Positions 26,075 to 33,610 of a stretch of DNA of 64,000 nucleotides are shown here, one piece after another. The notes under the pieces were generated by a model. It was not told where the DNA came from. It did not search any database and saw only the letters and a list, made by a program, of their open reading frames with translations. Source of the DNA: Clostridiales bacterium (lineage in GTDB: Bacteria > Bacillota > Clostridia > Oscillospirales > Oscillospiraceae); the NCBI GenBank assembly GCA_021202775.1, contig JAJQCJ010000109.1, positions 21,390-85,389 of the forward strand, in the 5' to 3' direction. The position numbers and the translations under genes are program-made. How positions within the stretch are numbered: position 1 is the first letter of the stretch; every line of letters begins with the position of its first letter.

Positions 26075-26097
26075 TGCTATTCACCAGACGAATAGCA
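26075..26097. promoter_or_regulatory. LysR-type operator between AKR and LysR genes
   Basis: TGCTATTC-N7-GAATAGCA, a perfect 8-bp dyad in the 133-bp divergent region, 20 bp before the LysR start. Spacing and symmetry suit a LysR-family site. Confidence 0.55.
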
Positions 26098-26116
26098 AAA
26101 ACAGGAGGCGGAAACG

Positions 26117-26965
26117 ATGTTGAATCTGTACGAGCTGGAGCAGCTGGCCACATTCGCCCGCTGCGGGACGCTGTCCAGGACGGCGGAGGAGCTGCACATC
26201 TCCCAGCCCACGCTGACCCGCACCATGCAGCACCTGGAGGAGGCATTCGGCGTCCCCCTGTTCGTGCATGGGAAGAACCGCCTCGCCCTGAACGATACCG
26301 GCAGAAAGGCGGTGGACTGCGCCAACGCCCTCCTGTCGGAGGCGGAGCGGGCCGTTCTGCAGGTGCGCCAGTTTGACGCCCGCCTGCGCACCATTCTGGT
26401 GGAATCCTGCGCCCCGGCCCCCCTCTGGAGCCTGCTCCCCGCCCTTTCGGAGCTGTTTCCCGACAGAACCATCTCCTCCCGGCTGACAGAGCTGCCCCTG
26501 ATTCTGGGCCGGGTCAGGGACAGAACCTGTGAAATCGGGATTCTGCCCTATCCCGTTGCGGACGAGGCGGTGGCCTGCCTTCCCTTTGTCCGGGAGGAGC
26601 TGTCCGTCTGCCTGCCCCCGGACCACGCCCTGGCGGGCTGCCCCTCCGTCACGCTGGAACAGCTGAACGGCTATAACTGCCTGCTGAAGTCGGACATCGG
26701 TTTTTGGAGCGACCTGTGCCGGGAGAAGATGCCCGCCTCCCGCTTTCTGGTGCAGACGGCGGAGTTTGAGTTCCGGGAGCTGGCCCGCACCTCCACGCTG
26801 CCCTATTTCGTCACGAACCTGGCCCTGGAGGAGGACTTTGTGAAGGGACGGACGGTGGTGCCCGTTTCGGACAGGGAGGCCAACGTCACCTTCCACATGA
26901 TTTTCCGGAAGGAGGCGGAGGAGTATCGAAAGGTCGCCCGGCGGGTGGCCAGTGACAGAATTTGA
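26117..26965 (+). CDS. LysR-family transcriptional regulator
   Basis: 282 residues. The winged HTH is at about 5-62 (LEQLATFARCGTLSRTAEELHISQPTLTRTMQHLEEAFGVPLF) with a diverged effector domain. AGGAGGCGGAAACG precedes the ATG. It is divergent from the aldo/keto reductase gene and next to a dyad, which supports regulation of that gene. The effector is unknown. Another LysR gene follows after 41 nt. Confidence 0.9.
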   Translation: MLNLYELEQLATFARCGTLSRTAEELHISQPTLTRTMQHLEEAFGVPLFVHGKNRLALNDTGRKAVDCANALLSEAERAVLQVRQFDARLRTILVESCAPAPLWSLLPALSELFPDRTISSRLTELPLILGRVRDRTCEIGILPYPVADEAVACLPFVREELSVCLPPDHALAGCPSVTLEQLNGYNCLLKSDIGFWSDLCREKMPASRFLVQTAEFEFRELARTSTLPYFVTNLALEEDFVKGRTVVPVSDREANVTFHMIFRKEAEEYRKVARRVASDRI

Positions 26966-27006
26966 ATGATGTTCACATAGATTGTCAACCCAGGAGGAGG
27001 TATCCT

Positions 27007-27897
27007 ATGGAGATTCGTGTACTTCGCTATTTTCTTACTGTCGCTCGGGAAGGCGGCATCAGCCGGGCGGCAGAAATCCTGCATCTCACGCAGCCAACGT
27101 TAAGCAGGCAGCTTGCGGCGCTGGAGGAAGAGGTGGGTGTTAAATTGTTTGAGCGAGGTGGCAGAAAAATTGCTCTGACCAGTGAGGGGATGCTGCTCCG
27201 CCGCAGAGCGGAGGAAATCCTCTCCCTTGTGGACAGGACGCAGCAGGAGTTGGTTCGGCAGGATGGACTGATTGAGGGAAGAATCGTCATCGGCTGCGGA
27301 GAAATGTCGGCGGTTGGGCTTCTGCCGGAGATAATTACCTCATTTCATGAGAAATATCCCCTGGTCAGCTACGATATTCTTACAGCAAATGCAGACGTTG
27401 TGAAAGACCAGATGGAAAAAGGCATTGTCGATATTGGTATCCTGCTGGAGCCAATCGATATGGAGAAGTTTGATTTTCTGCGGCTGGAACACAAAGAACA
27501 TTGGGTAGTGCTGATGCGCCCGGACGACCCGCTTGCGGAAAAGGAGGCAGTTTCACCCGGGGATTTAAATGGAAAACCGTTAATCATGCCGATGCGAGCT
27601 ACGGTCCGCAACGAAGTGTTTAACTGGTTTGGAGCCCAGTTTTCAGAAGCGCAAGTGCTGTTTACAAGTAACCTGGCGACCAATGGTGCGCTGATGGTGC
27701 AGGCGGGGCTCGGGTATTCTATTCTCATTGAAGGAGTGATGCCTTTTTGGGATGAGACAAAAATTGTGAAGCGTCCGCTTTCCCCTGAGATTTACTCTGA
27801 CAGCGTAATTGCATGGAAGCGGGGCCAGCCAATGTCCCCAGCAATGGAACGATTTGTAGCACAGCTAAAATGCCTTTCAGGTATAACCGGCTCATGA
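27007..27897 (+). CDS. LysR-family transcriptional regulator
   Basis: 296 residues. MEIRVLRYFLTVAREGGISRAAEILHLTQPTLSRQLAALEEEVGVKLFERGGRKIALT is a textbook LysR DNA-binding domain. The effector domain (IVIGCGEMSAVGLLPEIITSFHEKYP...) looks like the YwqM/CysB type seen upstream of oxidoreductase clusters. The start at 27007 follows GGAGGAGG. Its codon use is less GC-rich than its neighbours. Likely target: the flavodoxin/cupin operon that starts 100 nt downstream. Confidence 0.92.
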   Translation: MEIRVLRYFLTVAREGGISRAAEILHLTQPTLSRQLAALEEEVGVKLFERGGRKIALTSEGMLLRRRAEEILSLVDRTQQELVRQDGLIEGRIVIGCGEMSAVGLLPEIITSFHEKYPLVSYDILTANADVVKDQMEKGIVDIGILLEPIDMEKFDFLRLEHKEHWVVLMRPDDPLAEKEAVSPGDLNGKPLIMPMRATVRNEVFNWFGAQFSEAQVLFTSNLATNGALMVQAGLGYSILIEGVMPFWDETKIVKRPLSPEIYSDSVIAWKRGQPMSPAMERFVAQLKCLSGITGS

Positions 27898-27907
27898 AAA
27901 TAGGCAT

Positions 27908-27936
27908 TTGATATTCAGACGATATGGCGTTATAAT
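27908..27936 (+). promoter_or_regulatory. promoter of the MerR-fragment/flavodoxin operon
   Basis: TTGATA (27908-27913), 17 bp, TATAAT (27931-27936). Confidence 0.7.
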
Positions 27937-27998
27937 AAGGACAGAAGAAAACTGGGAACCGGCCTCTCATCAACTTACGTCTGACAGGAGGGATGTCC

Positions 27999-28193
27999 AT
28001 GACCATGCCGGAGATTGAAGCAATGCTGGCAGCAGGGGAAAAGACCACAGAAGAAAAGCTGCGCCTGCTGCAGAAGGTCCGGGCCACGCTGATGGCGGAG
28101 GTTCACGACAGGCAGCTGATGGTGGATCACGTGGATTACCTGATTTATATGCTGCAACCGCCAACGAAAAAGACAAGGAGGACACGGATATGA
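27999..28193 (+). CDS. MerR-type dimerisation/coiled-coil fragment without HTH
   Basis: 64 residues: MPEIEAMLAAG-KTTEEKLRLLQKVRATLMAEVHDRQLMVDHVDYLIYML. This resembles the C-terminal half of small MerR regulators (the helix after the wing plus the antiparallel coil), but no winged HTH precedes it in any frame. ATG 27999 is chosen because AGGAGG ends 8 nt upstream. The gene overlaps the flavodoxin start by ATGA. It could be a decayed regulator, or a stand-alone dimerisation peptide acting on a MerR protein elsewhere. Confidence 0.55.
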   Translation: MTMPEIEAMLAAGEKTTEEKLRLLQKVRATLMAEVHDRQLMVDHVDYLIYMLQPPTKKTRRTRI

Positions 28194-28669
28194 ACCATCA
28201 AACGTTAGTGGCTTATTTTTCGGCCAGCGGCGTCACCGCAGGGGCGGCGAAGCGTCTGGCCCAGGCGGCGGGGGCGGACCTGTACGAGATCAGGCCGGAA
28301 ACGCCCTACACCGATGCCGACCTGGACTGGAGGAATCCTCACTCCCGCAGCTCTGTGGAGATGAACGACCTGTCCAGCCGTCCGGCGCTGGCAGACCGGG
28401 ACGCCAACATCGCCGGGTATGACACCGTCTTTCTGGGATTCCCCATCTGGTGGGGCGTGGCCCCCACCGTCGTCAACACCTTCCTGGAGAGCTATGACTT
28501 TTCCGGAAAGAAAATCGTCCTCTTCGCCACCTCCGGCGGCAGCGGCTTTGGCCGGACGGCGGAGGCGCTGAAACCGTCCGTTGCGCCGGATACGGTCATC
28601 GTGACCGGCAAGCTCCTGTCCGGCAGGGAGTCCGAAGGGAGCCTGAAAAAATGGCTCCGGACGGTGTGA
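28190..28669 (+). CDS. flavodoxin-family protein
   Basis: 159 residues. LVAYFSASGVTAGAAKRLA (FMN phosphate loop, S/T-rich), DTVFLGFPIWWGVAPTVVNTFLE (aromatic FMN stack), and VLFATSGGSGFGRT. These short flavodoxins reduce quinones or act as electron carriers. Start ATG 28190 overlaps the preceding stop with AAGGAGGACAC before it. It forms one operon with the CMD-cupin and hydrolase genes. Confidence 0.9.
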   Translation: MNHQTLVAYFSASGVTAGAAKRLAQAAGADLYEIRPETPYTDADLDWRNPHSRSSVEMNDLSSRPALADRDANIAGYDTVFLGFPIWWGVAPTVVNTFLESYDFSGKKIVLFATSGGSGFGRTAEALKPSVAPDTVIVTGKLLSGRESEGSLKKWLRTV

Positions 28670-28724
28670 GGGGGCGTTTCCCCCAGACGAAACAGACGAT
28701 CAGACCATAGAACGGAGGTTCACA

Positions 28725-29480
28725 ATGGAAAAAATTGTACAGACCGCAGGACGCAATACCCTGGGCGACTTCGCCCCGGACTTCGCCCATTTCAACGACG
28801 ATGTGTTGTTCGGTGAGAATTGGAACAACCCGGACATCGACCACAAGACCCGCTGTATCATCACCGTGGTGGCCCTGATGGCCTCCGGCATCACCGATTC
28901 CTCCCTGAAATATCACCTGGAGAACGCGAAAAAGGCCGGTGTGACAAAGCAAGAGATTGCGGCCATCATCACCCACGTTGCGTTTTACGTCGGCTGGCCC
29001 AAGGGCTGGGCGGTGTTTTACATGGCGAAAGAGGTCTGGGCGGAGGACGAGGCCCCGGCGGACCCGAAGGCCGCCCACGCCGCCCAGATGGTGTTCCCCA
29101 TCGGCGCACCCAACGACGCCTTTGCACAGTACTTCATCGGCCAGAGCTACCTTGCCCCCGTGTCCACGGAGCAGGTGGGTATCTTCAACGTGACCTTTGA
29201 GCCGGGCTGCCGCAATAACTGGCACATCCACCACGCCGACAACGGCGGCGGGCAGATTCTGATCTGCGTGGCCGGCCGGGGCTACTACCAGGAGTGGGGC
29301 AAGGAGGCCGTGGAGATGAAACCCGGCGACTGCATCAACATCCCCGTCGGCGTGAAGCATTGGCACGGAGCCGCCCCGGACAGCTGGTTCTCCCACCTGG
29401 CGGTGGAGGTGCCGGGGGAGAACAGCTTTAATGAGTGGCTGGAGGCTGTGGACGACAGCCAGTACGGCGCCTTGAACTGA
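28725..29480 (+). CDS. carboxymuconolactone decarboxylase-like protein fused to a cupin
   Basis: 251 residues. Residues about 1-105 are an AhpD/CMD-like helical domain (HKTRCIITVVALMASGITDSSLKYHLENAKKAGVTKQEIAAIITHVAFYVGWP) lacking the CxxC of AhpD, so peroxidase activity is unlikely. Residues about 140-240 are a cupin (FEPGCRNNWHIHHADNGGGQILICVAGRG, PGDCINIPVGVKHWHGAAPDSWFSHLAVE) with the metal-binding His and Glu/Gln positions. Such fusions accompany flavodoxin and AKR genes in gut Clostridia. The reaction is unknown; lactone or ring-product handling is inferred. Confidence 0.85.
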   Translation: MEKIVQTAGRNTLGDFAPDFAHFNDDVLFGENWNNPDIDHKTRCIITVVALMASGITDSSLKYHLENAKKAGVTKQEIAAIITHVAFYVGWPKGWAVFYMAKEVWAEDEAPADPKAAHAAQMVFPIGAPNDAFAQYFIGQSYLAPVSTEQVGIFNVTFEPGCRNNWHIHHADNGGGQILICVAGRGYYQEWGKEAVEMKPGDCINIPVGVKHWHGAAPDSWFSHLAVEVPGENSFNEWLEAVDDSQYGALN

Positions 29481-29503
29481 GTATGGAAAGCGAGGCAATC
29501 AGC

Positions 29504-30478
29504 ATGGAAGAAAAACTGAATCTGACGACAGAATGGGATAAGGTGTTCCCCAAAAGCGACAAGGTGAACCACCGCAAAGTCACCTTCCACAACCGTTACG
29601 GCATCACCCTGGCCGCTGACCTCTACGAGCCGAAGGAGGCGGCGGGGCCCCTCCCCGCCATCGCCGTCTGCGGCCCCTTCGGCGCGGTGAAGGAGCAGTC
29701 CTCCGGCCTGTACGCCCAGACCATGGCGGAGCGGGGCTTCCTGACGGTGGCCTTTGACCCCTCCTACACCGGAGAGAGTGGCGGCACCCCCCGCTACATG
29801 GCCTCCCCGGACATCAACACTGAGGACTTCATGGCGGCGGTGGACTTCCTCTCGGTTCAGGACAACGTGGACCCGGAGAAGATCGGCATCATCGGCATTT
29901 GCGGCTGGGGCGGCATGGCGTTGAACGCTGCGGCCCTGGACACCCGCATCAAGGTCACCGTCGCCTCCACCATGTACGACATGACCCGCGTCAACGCCAA
30001 CGGCTACTTTGACAGCGAGGACAGCGAGGAGGTCCGGTATGAGAAGCGCAAGGCCCTCTGCGCCCAGCGCATTGCCGACTACAAGAGCGGCAGCTACGCC
30101 CTGGGCGGCGGCGTGGTGGACCCCCTGCCGGAGGATGCGCCCTTCTTCGTGAAGGACTATTACGATTATTACAAGACGAAACGGGGCTATCACCCCCGCA
30201 GCCTGAACTCCAACGGCGGCTGGAACGTGACGGGCTGCCAGTCCTTTATGAATATGCCCATTTTACAGTACAGCCAGGAAATCAGGAACGCCGTCCTCGT
30301 CATCCACGGGGAGAAGGCCCACTCCTGCTATTTCAGCCGGGACGCCTTCCAAAAGCTCACCGGCGACAACAAGGAGCTGCTGATCATCCCCGGCGCGGTG
30401 CACACCGACCTGTATGACCGGATGGACGTGATCCCCTTCGACAAGATCGAAGCCTTCATGAAGGAGTACATGGGGTAA
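29504..30478 (+). CDS. alpha/beta hydrolase (YcjY/XAC-type)
   Basis: 324 residues. VTFHNRYGITLAADLYEP at the start, PAIAVCGPFGAVKEQSSGLYAQTMAERGFLTVAFDPSYTGESGG, nucleophile elbow GIIGICGWGGMALNAA (Cys in place of the usual Ser, about residue 142), and an acid/His end AVLVIHGEKAHSCYFS and PGAVHTDLYDR. A Cys elbow is also found in dienelactone hydrolases, which suits the CMD-cupin neighbour. ATG 29504 has GAGG at 8 nt; 29483 is possible but weaker. Confidence 0.82.
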   Translation: MEEKLNLTTEWDKVFPKSDKVNHRKVTFHNRYGITLAADLYEPKEAAGPLPAIAVCGPFGAVKEQSSGLYAQTMAERGFLTVAFDPSYTGESGGTPRYMASPDINTEDFMAAVDFLSVQDNVDPEKIGIIGICGWGGMALNAAALDTRIKVTVASTMYDMTRVNANGYFDSEDSEEVRYEKRKALCAQRIADYKSGSYALGGGVVDPLPEDAPFFVKDYYDYYKTKRGYHPRSLNSNGGWNVTGCQSFMNMPILQYSQEIRNAVLVIHGEKAHSCYFSRDAFQKLTGDNKELLIIPGAVHTDLYDRMDVIPFDKIEAFMKEYMG

Positions 30479-30514
30479 AAAGTTTCTCAGCCTTCCGCAA
30501 ATTCCGTAGATTAA

Positions 30515-30569
30515 CGCAAAAATGCCCGCACGTCCGGTGAAAACATCCGGATGTGCGGGATTTTTGCGT
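30515..30569. terminator. bidirectional terminator
   Basis: CGCAAAAATGCCCGCACGTCCGG-type arm (30515-30537) pairs with 30548-30569. An A-run on one side and a T-run on the other serve both the hydrolase operon and the convergent esterase gene. Confidence 0.85.
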
Positions 30570-30585
30570 CTTGGATAAACCTGAC

Positions 30586-31890
30586 TTAGCTGAGGCCCAC
30601 GAACATCTTTTGCAGGCAGTTGTACAGTGCCAGATGCCAGGAACCGATGGAGTGATACCGCATGGGGAGGATGTCAAAGGAGGTGTTGACCCCCTCGGTC
30701 AGCCGCGGCTCCACCTCCAGCAGATCCGCGTAATCCTCGATCTGTCCGGGCAGGGCGAAGTCGAAGTTGCCGCTGGTGACATAGAGGTAATGGATGGAAT
30801 AGTCCGCAAATTCCTCCGACTGCAGCGTCTCCTGGAAGTACTCCGCCGTGGTGCGGCTGCCGCTGAAGGTGCCGAACCAGGAGAAGTAATCCAGACTGCC
30901 GCAGAAGGCGGAGTGATAGGTGGTCACAGCCCCCCGGGACAGACCGGCGAAGGCCCGGTGGTCCCGGCTGGCGGTGAAGCCCTCCTCGTCACAGCTCTCC
31001 GCATAGGTGGAATAGGTGGATTCAATGGCGGGCATCAGGTCGTTGCGCAGTTCCTCCCGGAAGGAGTAGGTCAGGGCGTCCAGACCGTCGGCGCAGTCGT
31101 CCTCCACGTAGAAGGTGGGGGTCACGATGATCAGCGGCTCGATGTCCCCATTTGCGATCATGTTGTCGATCATAGTCTTGTTATAGGCGTGGGTCACCAG
31201 CCAGTAGGCTTCATCGTCCCCGGTGCCGTGCATCAGGTAGAGGATGTTGTACTGCTGGCTTTCGTCATAGCCGTAGGGCAGGTAGACGTAGGCGGTTTTT
31301 TCCACGTCCCGCTGGTCGGTGGCGTAGGCCTTTGTCTGATAGGTGAACGCCTCCACCGTGCCGGGCTGGTCGCAGTCCACGCTGTCATAGGCGGAAGGCA
31401 CCGCCCACAGCTCCGTCTGAGCGGCGCCCTGGGTGTTCTTGTCGATGGCCACGTTCACCATCCAGTAGGCCAGAACGGCCACGACGATGACGGCCAGGGC
31501 CACGGCGGGGGCGAGCCCCCCTTTCCGCAGCCCCTGATGCTGCCGGATGGCGAACACCGTCCCCAGGACGGCCCCCAGCAGGGCGGCGGCGGCCTGAATG
31601 GCGAAGCCGAAGTTGAACAGGGTGGTCTCCAGATAATTGGTCAGGGAAAAGAGGACGATACAGCCCACCACGTCCGCCAGCAGCAGCCAGGGGGCCCGGC
31701 TTTTCCAGGCGATGCAGGCCACCAGAATCAGCAGCGCCTCTACGATGCACATGGTGACCAGGGGCAGGGCCTTCCCCAAAAGGGCATACCGCACCACCTG
31801 GACGCACCCCACCAGCGAAATTGCCGCCAGTGCCAGGGCGGTGATGCGGTCACAGAGCAGCGCGGCGCGCCATCTTGCTGTTATCTTCAT
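30586..31890 (-). CDS. membrane-anchored esterase (feruloyl/acetyl esterase, CE1-like)
   Basis: 434 residues. The N-terminal ~150 residues hold about four membrane segments (ALALAAISLVGCVQVVRYALL, LPLVTMCIVEALLILVACIAW, LLLADVVGCIVLF, VALAVIVVAVLAYWMV). The rest is an esterase-D/Fes fold: VYLPYGYDESQQYNILYLMHGTGDDEAYW, FAGLSRGAVTTYH (Ser, about 315), and final HSIGSWHLAL (His). It would cleave ester substituents of plant polysaccharides at the outer membrane surface of the cell. It is last in the leftward cluster. ATG 31890 has AAGGAGAGG upstream. Confidence 0.82.
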   Translation of the reverse strand: MKITARWRAALLCDRITALALAAISLVGCVQVVRYALLGKALPLVTMCIVEALLILVACIAWKSRAPWLLLADVVGCIVLFSLTNYLETTLFNFGFAIQAAAALLGAVLGTVFAIRQHQGLRKGGLAPAVALAVIVVAVLAYWMVNVAIDKNTQGAAQTELWAVPSAYDSVDCDQPGTVEAFTYQTKAYATDQRDVEKTAYVYLPYGYDESQQYNILYLMHGTGDDEAYWLVTHAYNKTMIDNMIANGDIEPLIIVTPTFYVEDDCADGLDALTYSFREELRNDLMPAIESTYSTYAESCDEEGFTASRDHRAFAGLSRGAVTTYHSAFCGSLDYFSWFGTFSGSRTTAEYFQETLQSEEFADYSIHYLYVTSGNFDFALPGQIEDYADLLEVEPRLTEGVNTSFDILPMRYHSIGSWHLALYNCLQKMFVGLS

Positions 31891-32046
31891 ACGTTGCACC
31901 TCTCCTTCTGCGTTTCTCGGTTTCATTGTACAGACTCGGACGCTCCGGAACGGCGCATGCTCCCCCGACGCCGGCAAAGCGGCGGCCGGGAGAGTGCGCT
32001 CGAACGCATGGGAAGCGTATCAGGTTTTTCAGAAGGACGGAGCAGT

Positions 32047-33492
32047 TTACGCCTGCTTCTTCCGCTCCGCGATGGCGGCCTGCTCGGCGGGCAGGTTCTT
32101 CTCCACGGTGAACAGGAGTACCAGGAGGGCGTCCGCGGCGAAGGCGATGGTTTCCACCCAGATGTAGCTGATGCTGATGGTGGACTGAACGGCAGCGGTC
32201 TGTGCGGCTGCGGCGGCGTCATAGCCGGAGCCCAGCATGGCCATGAACACGGCGTTCATGATGGGGGTGGAGGCCACCATCAGGGAGCTGTAAATGCTCA
32301 TGGTCAGGCCGTCGGTGCGGATGCCGTTCTTGAACTCGATATGGTCGATGACGTCGGCCAGCATGGCCAAAATCAGGTAGCAGGCGGGGGAGGAGCCCAG
32401 GCACTTCAGCGCCACGCCGATGGCCACCGGCACGATGTTGCCGCCGCCCATGCCGGCGATGACGCCGCCTACAACGCCCAGCACCATGCCGGCGAAGCAG
32501 AGGTTCCGCTTGCCAAACTTGTTGGCCAGGGGCACCACAAACAGGGCGGCCACCGCCATGGGAATGGCGCCCATGACGCTGAGCAGGGTCTGGGCTACGC
32601 CCCAGTCGCCGCCCAGGGGGGTGGCGTCGATAACCCACTGGCAGAAGTAGCTCATGGAGCCGTTCTTCATGGCACCGGCCCACTGGAACACCATGTAGAA
32701 CAGGATGGTGACCCACCACCATTTCTCGCTGGTGACGGCCTTCAGCTGCTGGCCCAGCGGGGGCGCGGCGTTCTCCTGGGTGTCCCCGGAGGTCATATTT
32801 TCCTCGGTGACACGCTCACGGGTGAACTTATACTGGAGGAAGATGGTCAGGGCGGAGAAGATGGCGATGGCCAGCATCACCAGGAACCACATGGGCTGGC
32901 TGTTGCCCATGACGTTGGACACCAGGATGGGGAAGATCATGGAGCCAACGCCCATGACGCCCAGACCGGCGATGTTGGTGAAGGAGGCCAGAGAACCGCG
33001 CTGCTGGCTGTTCCGGGTGGAGACAGGCACCAGGGTGGAATTGGCGGTGTTGTAGATGGGATAGGCTACCGCGTAATAGAGGTTGTAGGCGATGGCGATC
33101 CACACCATCTTCGCCGTCTCATTCTGGAAGGGGACGACGAACATCAGCAGGCTGGCCACCGACAGGGTCAGGGCGGACAGCAGCACCCAGGGACGGGCCT
33201 TGCCGGCCAGGCAGCGGGTGCGCTCGATGAGCTGGCCCACGATCAGGTTGGCCGCCACGATGAGGATGGTGGATACCAGCTGCAGGGCGGACAGGAAGCT
33301 GGTGTCCAGCAGCAGCACGTCGGTGAAGTACTTGTTCAGGAAGCTGGTGAAGATACCGGAGGACAGCAGTGCGCCGAAGGGGCCGATCAGATAGCCCATC
33401 AGCATTTCCGGCATTTTTACGTCATCGGTCTTGATGGCAGAGGCGGCCAGAGGGGTGCTCCAGAAACCGCCTTTTTCGGTTTGTTTGCTCAT
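32047..33492 (-). CDS. GPH-family sugar:cation symporter
   Basis: 481 residues, about 12 membrane helices. The glycoside-pentoside-hexuronide signatures are visible: GYLIGPFGALLSSGIFTSFLNKYFTDVL, GKARPWVLLSALTLS, PIYNTANSTLVPVSTRN, and ADVIDHIEFKNGIRTDGLTMS near the C-terminus. It imports galactosides, xylosides or glucuronides with Na+ or H+. It lies between an esterase and a GH2 gene and should supply oligosaccharides to the cytoplasmic enzymes. ATG 33492 has AAAGGAAT upstream. Confidence 0.9.
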   Translation of the reverse strand: MSKQTEKGGFWSTPLAASAIKTDDVKMPEMLMGYLIGPFGALLSSGIFTSFLNKYFTDVLLLDTSFLSALQLVSTILIVAANLIVGQLIERTRCLAGKARPWVLLSALTLSVASLLMFVVPFQNETAKMVWIAIAYNLYYAVAYPIYNTANSTLVPVSTRNSQQRGSLASFTNIAGLGVMGVGSMIFPILVSNVMGNSQPMWFLVMLAIAIFSALTIFLQYKFTRERVTEENMTSGDTQENAAPPLGQQLKAVTSEKWWWVTILFYMVFQWAGAMKNGSMSYFCQWVIDATPLGGDWGVAQTLLSVMGAIPMAVAALFVVPLANKFGKRNLCFAGMVLGVVGGVIAGMGGGNIVPVAIGVALKCLGSSPACYLILAMLADVIDHIEFKNGIRTDGLTMSIYSSLMVASTPIMNAVFMAMLGSGYDAAAAAQTAAVQSTISISYIWVETIAFAADALLVLLFTVEKNLPAEQAAIAERKKQA

Positions 33493-33570
33493 GTGACAAC
33501 AATTCCTTTCCATTTCCGTTTGGGGCCGGCGCAGGCGGAGGGCGTTCCGCCGCCTGCGCCCAGCTCCTGA

Positions 33571-33600
33571 CGGGGCAGGCAGGGGGCCTGCCCCGTTTCT
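33571..33600 (-). terminator. hairpin between GH2 and symporter genes
   Basis: CGGGGCAGGC / GCCTGCCCCG stem; a second GC-rich stem lies at 33530-33565. With no long T-run on the minus strand, read-through to the symporter is possible. Confidence 0.4.
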
Positions 33601-33610
33601 TACGCCGTAC

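Noticed and set aside
30553-33570. 1,005-codon plus-strand frame
   Set aside because: Antisense shadow of the esterase and GPH symporter genes, whose families are clear.
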